From: Wenzhouxiangella sp.
GTDB lineage: Bacteria; Pseudomonadota; Gammaproteobacteria; Xanthomonadales; Wenzhouxiangellaceae
Reading direction: 5' to 3'
NCBI GenBank assembly: GCA_007119095.1
Contig: SKQI01000242.1
Coordinates: 1 to 5,592, forward strand
DNA length: 5,592 bases
Shown: piece by piece, positions 1 through 5,592 of the stretch
Numbering within the stretch: position 1 is the stretch's first letter
How the letters are laid out: every line of letters starts with the position of its first letter
The notes under the pieces: model-generated
What the model was told of the DNA's origin: nothing
Seen by the model: only the letters and a program-made list of their open reading frames with translations
Databases searched by the model: none
Program-made: the position numbers and the translations under genes

Positions 1-1391
1 AAGGTGGCCGATTCTCCGACCAGGTCGCCGGCGGTTCTGAAGCGGTCGCGGGCTTTCAAATGCAGCTCTGCGGCTCGCTCCAGGTCGCCGCGCTGGTCAG
101 CCAGATTGCCAAGATTGCCCAGGGCGCTGGCCGCCCCATGATCGTCGCCGGCCTGCGAGTAATAGACCAAGGCTTGTTCATATCTGGCTTCAGCCTTGTC
201 CAGGTTGCCGCTCTGCCAGTCAAGGACACCGATCATGGTGGAAGCGTGACCCGCCAGCCGCGGCGCATCGCGATCCAGCGCCTTGTCCAGGCTGAGCTGG
301 TAGTAGTCGCGCGCCTTGTCGTGATCCCCCAGGTGCCAATGCGCGTTGCCCAGCTCGTAGCGGGCGTAAGTCAGGTTCGGATCGAGCTCAAGCACCGAGG
401 CGAACAGGCTTGCCGCTGCCCGGTTCTCTCCGGCCAGCAGCGCGTTCAGGGAGCGCACGTAAGCCTCGTTGACAAAGTTGTCTTCCGAGAGCACCGGAAT
501 GCCTCCTTCTTCGCGAAACGAAGCGCCGAGCTCAGTGGCCAGGTCGCTGGAGAAACCGCGCACCATGCTGGCCAGATCGCCTACCTCCGGTTGGATCACG
601 GTGCGGCGTCCGCCCGGGCCGATCAGTTCGGCGCGCAGCCGATAGCCCTCGTCGTCCTGATCGATGACGCTTCGGATCAGGTAATCAATGCCCAGCGTCT
701 GGCCCAGCGCCTCGAGTAGAACCGCATCCTCTCCCCTGGGGTCCAGCCCCAGTCCATCCAGTGTCCGTGCGGTGCGCTGCGCGGTAATGAGCTGAATATC
801 ACTGCGCTCGGCGGCCATCCGGCTGAGCAGCAGTTCGACGCCGGCGCTGAGCGATTCCCCGACCAGGCCGGATTCGGCGGCAGGCAAGGATGCAATGGTG
901 ATTCGCTCAGCCATGGCCGGCGGTGGCTGCTGCCAGGGTCGCATGATCAGCAGTCCGACAAACAGCACGGCCGTAACTGCCCATAGGGCATACCGGGTCG
1001 GGCGCGAGAAACCGTGCTGGTCGATTCGCTCGTTCGACCGAACTTCGGTCGGCTGTTCGGCGATGGCTTCGATGTTGAACCGGTAGCCGACGCCGTGCAG
1101 TGTCTTGATGATTCGCTGCTCGTCGGCCGAATCGCCGCAGGCCTGGCGGGCCTTGCGTATGGCCTGGGAAATGACGGTGTCGCTGATCACCCGTCCCGGC
1201 CACAGCGAATCACTGATCTCGTCTTTCGAAAAACCGTGTTCGGGGCGTTGTGCCAGCAGGCACAGCAGGTCGAACGCGCGCGGCTCGATATCAACCTTCA
1301 CGCCAGCCCGGCGCAGTTCGCGGGCATCCGGGTCCAGAACGCAGTTCTCGAAAAAGACTGTTCGTGGTGCAGGCGGATTGGACGCAGTCAC
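1..1391 (-). CDS. CadC-like transmembrane winged-helix regulator with periplasmic TPRs (partial, C-terminus off the left edge)
   Basis: One-component transcription regulator, read from the complement: 463 codons open from a GTG at 1391 to the window edge. Residues about 11-107 form an OmpR/PhoB-type winged helix: beta-strands around VFFENCVLD, recognition-helix region SDTVISQAIRKAR, and the family wing signature TLHGVGYRF at 97-105. A basic and polar linker leads to one membrane helix at about 134-150 (YALWAVTAVLFVGLLIM). Residues about 155-300 resemble the variable sensor segment of such regulators, and from about 303 there are at least four TPR-like helical pairs (e.g. ARYELGNAHWHLGDHDKA, ALGNLGNLADQRGDLERA). 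The expected topology is DNA-binding domain in the cytoplasm and TPRs in the periplasm. GTG 1391 is chosen because AGGAGAG lies 9 nt upstream. An in-frame ATG at 1475 has no good ribosome site and lies inside a repeat array. The gene is divergent from the operon at 1942 and is the obvious candidate for its controller. Signal and gene name are unknown. Confidence 0.9.
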   Translation of the reverse strand, partial: MTASNPPAPRTVFFENCVLDPDARELRRAGVKVDIEPRAFDLLCLLAQRPEHGFSKDEISDSLWPGRVISDTVISQAIRKARQACGDSADEQRIIKTLHGVGYRFNIEAIAEQPTEVRSNERIDQHGFSRPTRYALWAVTAVLFVGLLIMRPWQQPPPAMAERITIASLPAAESGLVGESLSAGVELLLSRMAAERSDIQLITAQRTARTLDGLGLDPRGEDAVLLEALGQTLGIDYLIRSVIDQDDEGYRLRAELIGPGGRRTVIQPEVGDLASMVRGFSSDLATELGASFREEGGIPVLSEDNFVNEAYVRSLNALLAGENRAAASLFASVLELDPNLTYARYELGNAHWHLGDHDKARDYYQLSLDKALDRDAPRLAGHASTMIGVLDWQSGNLDKAEARYEQALVYYSQAGDDHGAASALGNLGNLADQRGDLERAAELHLKARDRFRTAGDLVGESAT

Positions 1392-1400
1392 ACGTTCACG

Positions 1401-1407
1401 CTCTCCT
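1401..1407 (-). promoter_or_regulatory. Ribosome binding site deciding the GTG start of the regulator
   Basis: The complement reads AGGAGAG, 9 nt before GTG 1391. It is the only strong Shine-Dalgarno match near the 5' end of this reading frame, which stays open upstream to an ATG at 1475. It therefore favours the GTG start, and with it a protein that begins about 10 residues before the winged-helix domain. Confidence 0.7.
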
Positions 1408-1473
1408 GATAACCGGTGCCAGTTTACAGCACCGCTGCCCGGCTGCGCATCGGACCGAGTCCTGACCCCATTC

Positions 1474-1506
1474 ATCAACAATTCTTCAATGAATCTTCAG
1501 GACTTC
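1474..1506 (+). promoter_or_regulatory. Array of three 11-bp direct repeats (putative operator 1, next to the regulator gene)
   Basis: Three head-to-tail 11-base units on the plus strand: ATCAACAATTC (1474), TTCAATGAATC (1485) and TTCAGGACTTC (1496). They share TTCAA-like starts and a TC end. Spacing is exactly 11 bp, about one helical turn, as in the tandem sites of PhoB/OmpR-type winged-helix proteins. The array lies 83-115 bases upstream of the regulator's GTG, so autoregulation is a natural reading, and just upstream of the doubtful small ORF at 1523. The units match those of the stronger array at 1833-1887 in sequence, period and orientation. Binding is inferred. A chance TTC-rich run cannot be excluded for this shorter array on its own. 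Confidence 0.5.
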
Positions 1507-1522
1507 GGGGGTCGATGACTGC

Positions 1523-1714
1523 ATGCTGCAAACTCCATCACTCGGGAACGATGCATTGGCCATTGACTCATCGCCATGGCACCGACAGCTTGTCTGGATG
1601 ATAGGGATTCACTTCTTGGTTGGGGGTTCGGTGTCACTTAGTCAGCTTGCCTTGAACATAGTGGCCGTCATTTTGGCGCTTGCGGTGGTGATCGGTCCTG
1701 ACGAAGAGGACTGA
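1523..1714 (+). CDS. Doubtful small ORF with a hydrophobic C-terminal half (63 aa)
   Basis: A 63-codon frame from ATG 1523. The first 25 residues are nondescript. From an internal ATG at 1598 the remaining 38 residues form a possible single membrane helix (LSQLALNIVAVILALAVVIG) followed by an acidic tail, GPDEED. If it is real, a small membrane peptide starting at 1598 is as likely as the longer form. Against it: neither start has a convincing ribosome site (only a G-run 11 nt before 1523), codon use shows no clear bias, and no family is recognised. It sits between the two 11-bp repeat arrays, so it could be a small member of the same regulon or simply a random open frame. No function is proposed. 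Confidence 0.25.
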   Translation: MLQTPSLGNDALAIDSSPWHRQLVWMIGIHFLVGGSVSLSQLALNIVAVILALAVVIGPDEED

Positions 1715-1941
1715 CCAGGATGGCAAGGAGGGTATTGCCCTGCCAGACCAGCAAATGCCCAACCCGCCAGCCGGTTCCGAATTTTCACTGGATTGGCTGT
1801 TTCGGTTTTAATCCGCTCTGGACGCGCGAAGCGTCAAGCTTTATTCAAGATTTGTTCAATCTTTCTTCAATCTTCCTTCAAGACTTGCCAGGCCGTCATA
1901 GCGCACTCTGGCGGCTAGTTGACCACCGCGAGAGCAAGCTC
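1715..1941. other. Intergenic/leader region upstream of the operon
   Basis: This stretch stays open in the frame of the downstream gene from an ATG at 1720, but is judged non-coding. The 74 residues it would add look random, and they would bury a good signal peptide that begins at Met 1942. The stretch also contains the 11-bp repeat array at 1833-1887. After the array, 1888-1941 should hold the promoter. The best hexamers seen (TTGCCA at 1885-1890, weak TA-rich words near 1898 and 1916) are poor sigma-70 matches, as is common for activator-dependent promoters. No terminator hairpin with a T-run was found. Confidence 0.55.
1833..1887 (+). promoter_or_regulatory. Array of five phased 11-bp direct repeats (putative operator 2, in front of the operon)
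   Basis: Five consecutive units, each exactly 11 bases: GTCAAGCTTTA (1833), TTCAAGATTTG (1844), TTCAATCTTTC (1855), TTCAATCTTCC (1866) and TTCAAGACTTG (1877). The consensus is TTCAA-K-M-TTT-N. TCAA is invariant in all five and the TTCAA core repeats four times in perfect phase. The last unit ends 54 bases before the start codon at 1942, a suitable place for an activator site beside the -35 region. Pho boxes bound by PhoB are likewise built from 11-bp direct units, one protein subunit per unit. The adjacent divergent gene encodes a winged helix of that type and is the likely ligand (inference). Confidence 0.65.
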
Positions 1942-3801
1942 ATGAAAGCAATCACTGTTCGAACCTGCCAGGCAATGACGACTGGCCTAAGTGTTCTTTT
2001 CTTGACTGTGGCCACGGCCATAGCCGGCATGACCACGCCGTACCAGGATACTTTTAGCTATCAGGGACAATTGACCAACCAGGGTGCTCCCCATCAGGGC
2101 ACGGTCAGCATGATCTTTACCCTTTGGGACCAGGCCGCCGGCGGTGCCCAGATAGGCGAGCCATGGACTACCTCCGTTGGCGTGGAAAACGGTTTGTTCA
2201 TGACTGAGGTCTACATCGCCAACGCAGACTGGTCAGGCGAGCGCTTTCTTCAGATCGCAGTCGAAGGCGATACTCTGCCCGGGCGCCACCGGATTACTGC
2301 TACGCCATTCAGCATCCGCTCCTTTGAAGGCGGTGATGGCGCGTGGAGCGTCAGCGGCAGCAACATCTTCTACACCGTTGGAAACGTCGGGATCGGCACT
2401 GCAACAACCCCGCAAAGATTGAACGTCGCCGGCAATATTGCCCTGACGGGTTGGCTGGGACACAGTCTGCCGGCGGGTACTCCGCTGACCTTCGTCGTCA
2501 GCAACCAGACGGCTATGCGCTATCTCGGCGGTGGCGATGCGCCTAATGCGCTCGGGGGTTACTGGGAAAATCAGATGCAGGCCAGCGCCAATGGCAATGT
2601 CATCGCCGGGGGTGGACGAGACAGCTCTAGTAATCAGATCGACGGTAACTACAGTGTGATCGGGGGCGGTGCAGGCAATATCCTCAACGGCACCGAGAGC
2701 GTGATCGGTGGTGGCTTTGAGAACATGGTTCTCAACGGCGCCGAGCGCTCCGTTGTCGCTGGAGGTTACTCCAACGCCGTATCCGGTGACTGGGGCTTTG
2801 TTGGCGGCGGTTGGTCGAATCTTGTGGCTGCAGATTATGGCGCTGTCGCCGGCGGACAAATCAATCTGATTCAGTCAACAGCCTCTCACTCATTTATTGG
2901 TGGAGGTGCTTTTAACTCAATTGCGCAGGGCAGCTCACCTGGCTTAGGGATCTATTCAGCCATCGCTGGCGGTGAAAGCAACCGCATTCACAACAATCGC
3001 GGCTTCATCGGCGCTGGTGAAAACAATTTGGTCGATAGCAATCGTGGATTTATTGGCGCTGGTACCGGAAATGAGGTCACAGGCGCGAATGCGCTAGTGG
3101 TCGGTGGATCTTCGAACAAGGCCACTGAATCCAACGCTTTTGTAGGTGGCGGGAGCTCTAACGAGGCAACTGGTCTGCAGTCGATGGTCGTGGGAGGTTC
3201 TCAAAGCATCGCCCAGGGGCAGCGCTCCTTCGCTGCCGGGCGCCGTGCCGAGGCGCTGCACAACGGTGCTTTCGTCTGGGGAGATTCAACAACGGACACG
3301 GTGCAATCGACTGCCGCCAATCAATTTACTGTGCAAGCCGGCGGCGGCGCCCGCTTCTTTAGCAGCTCCAATCTCAGTACCGGCGTCGTGCTAGCACCTG
3401 GCGCTGGTTCCTGGGCCATCCTGTCCGACCGTGCGTCCAAGACCGATTTCGCCGATGTCGACGAACGTGCAGTACTGCGAGCTTTGATGCAAGTGCCCAT
3501 CATGACCTGGCGTTACAAGGAACAACCAGAGGGAACCTTGCACATGGGTCCGGTAGCACAGGATTTTCACGCCGCCTTCGGCCTTGGCCAAGATGAAATG
3601 CGATTGACTACCATTGATGTCGACGGCGTTGCCCTGGCCGCCATTCAGGGGCTGGCACTGGAGTTGGCCGATCGCGAGCAGCGTATTGAGTCTTTGGAAC
3701 AGACCGTGGCCGAGCTGCGTGACACTACCGAGCAGCGTGTTGCCAGCCTGGAGGCCTTGCTGTTCGAAGTGCGATCTCTGGCCAAGGCCCAGCAGCCATG
3801 A
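1942..3801 (+). CDS. Secreted beta-roll fibre protein with C-terminal peptidase S74 chaperone domain
   Basis: 619 aa. A signal peptide (MKAITVRTCQ followed by a hydrophobic run, probable cleavage after AIA, residue 28) fixes the start at 1942 rather than at upstream in-frame ATG 1720. Residues about 33-130 form an N-terminal module (FSYQGQL ... RITATPFS) also present in gene 3. A NVGIGT motif follows at 148-153. Residues 219-443 are 14 turns of a GGG-x-x-N type repeat, mostly 15 residues long, reading as a YadA-head-like left-handed beta-roll. Residues about 493-585 match peptidase S74, the intramolecular chaperone of phage tail spikes and endosialidases: SDRASK gives a Ser495/Lys500 pair at the usual spacing, then HMGPVAQDF and GVALAAIQGL. 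A coiled coil closes the protein (about 571-615). S74 domains trimerise fibres and often cleave themselves off before the Ser. Here that would release about 125 residues. A surface or secreted trimeric fibre is inferred; the ligand is unknown. Confidence 0.85.
   Translation: MKAITVRTCQAMTTGLSVLFLTVATAIAGMTTPYQDTFSYQGQLTNQGAPHQGTVSMIFTLWDQAAGGAQIGEPWTTSVGVENGLFMTEVYIANADWSGERFLQIAVEGDTLPGRHRITATPFSIRSFEGGDGAWSVSGSNIFYTVGNVGIGTATTPQRLNVAGNIALTGWLGHSLPAGTPLTFVVSNQTAMRYLGGGDAPNALGGYWENQMQASANGNVIAGGGRDSSSNQIDGNYSVIGGGAGNILNGTESVIGGGFENMVLNGAERSVVAGGYSNAVSGDWGFVGGGWSNLVAADYGAVAGGQINLIQSTASHSFIGGGAFNSIAQGSSPGLGIYSAIAGGESNRIHNNRGFIGAGENNLVDSNRGFIGAGTGNEVTGANALVVGGSSNKATESNAFVGGGSSNEATGLQSMVVGGSQSIAQGQRSFAAGRRAEALHNGAFVWGDSTTDTVQSTAANQFTVQAGGGARFFSSSNLSTGVVLAPGAGSWAILSDRASKTDFADVDERAVLRALMQVPIMTWRYKEQPEGTLHMGPVAQDFHAAFGLGQDEMRLTTIDVDGVALAAIQGLALELADREQRIESLEQTVAELRDTTEQRVASLEALLFEVRSLAKAQQP
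2596..3270 (+). repeat. Coding repeats: 14 turns of a mostly 15-residue beta-roll motif
   Basis: Residues 219-443 of the S74 protein divide cleanly into turns beginning S/G-F/V-V/I-x-G-G-G. Lengths run 19, 15, 17, 15, 15, 17, 22 and then seven successive 15s from residue 339 (e.g. GFIGAGENNLVDSNR, AFVGGGSSNEATGLQ). The longer turns carry small insertions between the Asn and the next GG core, which would project as loops from a regular roll. DNA identity between the units is modest, so they are old repeats and not recent duplications. Confidence 0.75.
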
Positions 3802-4544
3802 AACGCCTCCGATTGCTGCTGTTGGCAACTGCCTTGGCGATCAGCTTTTGCGTCCAGGCAGACTGGTCGGTGGACTGGTACAGCATTGATGGTGGTGGCT
3901 CGCTTCAGACCACCGGTGGTGATTGGAGCTTGTCGGCTACGATTGGACAGACAGATGCGACCTCATCTGCTGCGTTGGCCGGCGGTGGTTGGCAACTGAC
4001 CGGGGGTTTCTGGGCTGTGCTCGCGACATCCATCGTACTGGACCAGATATTTCAAGATCGCTTCGAGCCGGCAGAGGCGCCGGTATTGTCGTTCAGCAAG
4101 CAGCTGGTTCCGACCTTTTTGCACCCGCGCTGTGTTACCTGTCATGCGGTGGCGGCTGAAGACTTTCGACGAGTGACCGATACGCCACCGGGCGTGTTGC
4201 CCGCGACTCACCCTGAAGTCACTGCTTCTACAAACTGTGTCGGCTGCCATGTCTCGAGCCTGTTGCCTGCCGAAGGCAACATTGATCCAGGCTGGCAGGC
4301 GGCACCGGCAGCCTTTGACTTTCGCGGCCAAAGCATAGCCAGCCTTTGTGTCATGGCCAGTCAGCCGGTCAGCGGTCATTCCCCACTGGAGCACATGACA
4401 GAAGACAAGCTGGTGCTTTGGTCGGTCGGTGATGGCCGCGTACCGTTTGGTTTTCCCTCATTACAGACTGCGCCGCCAAATGACATAGGCCAGTGGCGAA
4501 CTTTGGTCCAACAGTGGGTTGATGCTGGGATGCCCTGTGACTAA
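3798..4544 (+). CDS. Secreted dihaem c-type cytochrome-like protein
   Basis: 248 aa. Its ATG overlaps the stop of the S74 gene (ATGA, 3798-3801), which implies translational coupling. A signal peptide (MKRLRLLLLATALAISFCVQA) has probable cleavage after residue 21. Cys18 is not in a good lipobox because Phe precedes it. Residues about 22-73 form a small Gly-rich module with SLSATIGQTD and GGGWQLTGGFWA, a pattern I recall from many exported bacterial proteins. IFQDRFEP (84-91) follows, similar to an IFxDGFE motif frequent in Xanthomonadales exported proteins. Two haem-attachment motifs follow, CVTCH at 112-116 and CVGCH at 147-151, suggesting a periplasmic or extracellular dihaem domain. Met187 and Met200 are possible distal ligands, but this is not established. 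Two further cysteines (184, 247) could pair. The closing segment (IGQWRTLVQQWVDAGMPCD) resembles the ends of cytochrome-like domains. The electron partner is unknown, and no redox enzyme is encoded beside it in the window. Confidence 0.8.
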   Translation: MKRLRLLLLATALAISFCVQADWSVDWYSIDGGGSLQTTGGDWSLSATIGQTDATSSAALAGGGWQLTGGFWAVLATSIVLDQIFQDRFEPAEAPVLSFSKQLVPTFLHPRCVTCHAVAAEDFRRVTDTPPGVLPATHPEVTASTNCVGCHVSSLLPAEGNIDPGWQAAPAAFDFRGQSIASLCVMASQPVSGHSPLEHMTEDKLVLWSVGDGRVPFGFPSLQTAPPNDIGQWRTLVQQWVDAGMPCD

Positions 4545-4548
4545 GGAG
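4543..4548 (+). promoter_or_regulatory. Ribosome binding site of the third operon gene
   Basis: AAGGAG overlaps the TAA stop of the cytochrome gene and lies 12 nt before ATG 4561. The spacing is slightly long, but it is the best match in the 16-nt gap. It supports start 4561 and co-translation with the upstream gene. Confidence 0.6.
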
Positions 4549-4560
4549 CGCTCAAAGAAC

Positions 4561-5592
4561 ATGTCCATAACTACGGCAAAGCCGACTGCAGGCATATGGC
4601 TACTGGCAATGGCAATGGTTGCCGCAATTTGTCCGCCAGTTCATGCCGGATTCATCAACCCGGTGACCGAGCAGATCAGCTACCAGGGCCGTCTGCAGCA
4701 AGGCGCTGGAAAGTTCAGCGGCAGCGTGCCGATGACCTTCCGTTTGCTGAACGAAGCGGTTGGTGGCAGCCAGAGCGGCGATGACATTGTCCTGAACGTG
4801 GAAGTCAGCGACGGTCTGTTTCAGGTCGAGCTGAATTTTGGCGCCATTTATGCCTCGGAGGCCCAATGGCTGGAAATCGAGGTCGATGGTCATGTGCTGC
4901 AGCCGCGCCAGCGCATCACCGCAGCCCCGCTTGCGGTCAACGCACTCAACGCACCGTTGACCAGTCGATGGACAATGGCCGCCGGCAACATCCATTACTC
5001 TCAGGGTCGAGTCGGCATTGGCACCGCGACCCCGGTGGCCCCGCTGCAGGTCATTGGCTCGGCGGCGTTTGGATTTGCGAACGCGGAGATTGGTGATTTG
5101 CAGAGCTTTATCGCTGGCGGGCTGGGTGCTGTCTCGACCGGCAATCAGAGCTTCACCGGTGGTGGCATCCGTCCGCGTGCAGAGGGTCACCAGAGTTTCG
5201 TCGCTGGCGGTGTTGACAACGAAGCATCGGGGACCAGCAGCTGGGCTGGCGGTGGACGGGACAATATGGCCCAAGGCCCGCGTAGCTTTGCCGGCGGTGG
5301 ACGAGACAACCATACGCTGGGTGTCGAATCCTTTGTCGGCGGGGGACGATACAACTGCGCCGGCGCGTTGCGCTCCTGGGCCGGCGGATTTCGGGCCAAG
5401 GTTCGCCCGGGCTCGGCACCGGAAGCTGGAAGCTGCACCGATCTGAGCTATCCGGGCGGCGACGGCGACGCGGGCACCTTCATCTGGGCAGACAATACCG
5501 ACGAAGACTTCGTCTCGACCGGCCCGGGGCAGTTTCTGGTGCGCGCCAGCAATGGCATGGGCATCAACACCAATCAGCCGGCGGCTGCCCTG
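4561..5592 (+). CDS. Second secreted beta-roll fibre protein, paralogue of the S74 protein (partial, C-terminus off the right edge)
   Basis: 344 codons visible. A signal peptide (MSITTAKPTAGIWLLAMAMV ..., probable cleavage after VHA, residue 29) precedes the same N-terminal module as gene 1: ISYQGRL at 39-45, VSDGLFQVEL, WLEIEVDG, and QRITAAPLAVNA at 117-128. RVGIGTATP (150-158) corresponds to NVGIGT of gene 1. Six exact 15-residue beta-roll turns follow (182-271). Next comes an insertion bounded by Cys266 and Cys292, which may form a disulfide, then GTFIWADNTDEDF and GQFLVRASNGMGIN, equivalent to GAFVWGDST and NQFTVQA in gene 1. A C-terminal S74 domain would be expected downstream but is not visible. 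Signal peptide and ribosome site agree on ATG 4561. Same operon as the cytochrome, 16 nt gap. The product may assemble with, or be an alternative to, gene 1's fibre (inference). Confidence 0.85.
   Translation, partial: MSITTAKPTAGIWLLAMAMVAAICPPVHAGFINPVTEQISYQGRLQQGAGKFSGSVPMTFRLLNEAVGGSQSGDDIVLNVEVSDGLFQVELNFGAIYASEAQWLEIEVDGHVLQPRQRITAAPLAVNALNAPLTSRWTMAAGNIHYSQGRVGIGTATPVAPLQVIGSAAFGFANAEIGDLQSFIAGGLGAVSTGNQSFTGGGIRPRAEGHQSFVAGGVDNEASGTSSWAGGGRDNMAQGPRSFAGGGRDNHTLGVESFVGGGRYNCAGALRSWAGGFRAKVRPGSAPEAGSCTDLSYPGGDGDAGTFIWADNTDEDFVSTGPGQFLVRASNGMGINTNQPAAAL
5104..5373 (+). repeat. Six tandem 45-bp coding repeats
   Basis: Six consecutive units of exactly 45 bases encode S-[FW]-x-[GA]-G-G-x-x-N-type turns, for example SWAGGGRDNMAQGPR, SFAGGGRDNHTLGVE and SFVGGGRYNCAGALR. 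Units 4 to 6 share nearly identical DNA around ggcggtggacgagacaac, so this stretch looks younger, or more homogenised, than the repeats in gene 1 and could change copy number by recombination. The first two units (from 5104 and 5149) are the most diverged. Confidence 0.75.

Noticed and set aside
60..719. 219-codon plus-strand open frame
   Set aside because: It lies wholly antisense to the regulator, whose complement frame gives clear winged-helix, membrane and TPR sequence; this frame shows no recognisable domain.
1423..1428. TGTAAA on the complement as a -10 for the regulator
   Set aside because: No acceptable -35 at 16-18 bp, so the match is too weak to report as a promoter.
1725..1752. 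Short inverted repeat GGCAA/TTGCC as a terminator
   Set aside because: Only five base pairs and no following T-run.
1720..1941. 74-residue N-terminal extension of the S74 protein from ATG 1720
   Set aside because: It would bury the signal peptide that begins at 1942, looks random in sequence, and covers the 11-bp repeat array.
2233..2859. 208-codon minus-strand frame
   Set aside because: Shadow of the Gly-rich repeat region of the S74 gene; no domain and no ribosome site.
1942..3801. Prophage tail-fibre gene
   Set aside because: The S74 domain is phage-like, but a Sec signal peptide, a cytochrome partner and the absence of any phage structural or lysis gene argue for a cellular exported protein.
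4600..5313. 237-codon minus-strand frame
   Set aside because: Antisense to the third operon gene, which has a signal peptide and family motifs in its own frame.
5104..5373. CRISPR-like or non-coding tandem repeat
   Set aside because: Units are contiguous, in frame, and encode a coherent beta-roll motif without spacers.

Overview
The window looks like a stretch of a fairly GC-rich gammaproteobacterial chromosome. My best guess is the Xanthomonadales/Wenzhouxiangella neighbourhood. This rests on the membrane-bound winged-helix/TPR regulator, on secreted proteins with an IFxDxFE motif, and on base composition. It is an inference from recalled lineage habits, not a taxonomic proof.

Layout. Left third (1-1391, minus strand): the N-terminal 463 codons of a CadC-like transmembrane regulator, with a cytoplasmic OmpR/PhoB-type winged helix, one membrane helix and periplasmic TPRs. 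The gene runs off the left edge. Middle (1392-1941): about 550 bases of divergent intergenic DNA. It holds two arrays of the same 11-bp direct repeat (core TTCAA), one behind the regulator (1474-1506, three units) and one in front of the plus-strand operon (1833-1887, five units), and between them a doubtful 63-codon ORF with a hydrophobic tail. Right two thirds (1942-5592, plus strand): a tight three-gene operon. It encodes (1) a secreted beta-roll protein ending in a peptidase S74 intramolecular chaperone domain, (2) a secreted protein with two CxxCH haem-binding motifs, overlapping gene 1 by 4 bases, and (3) a paralogue of gene 1 that starts 16 bases after gene 2 and runs off the right edge.

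How it may work (inference): the membrane regulator would bind the 11-bp phased repeats in head-to-tail fashion, as PhoB-type winged helices do, controlling both itself and the operon. The operon would export fibrous, probably trimeric, tail-fibre-like proteins together with a c-type cytochrome. The combination of two S74/beta-roll proteins around a dihaem protein, under a shared phased-repeat operator with a one-component membrane sensor, is the part of the window most worth following up. No RNA genes, CRISPR arrays, insertion sequences or phage structural genes were seen.
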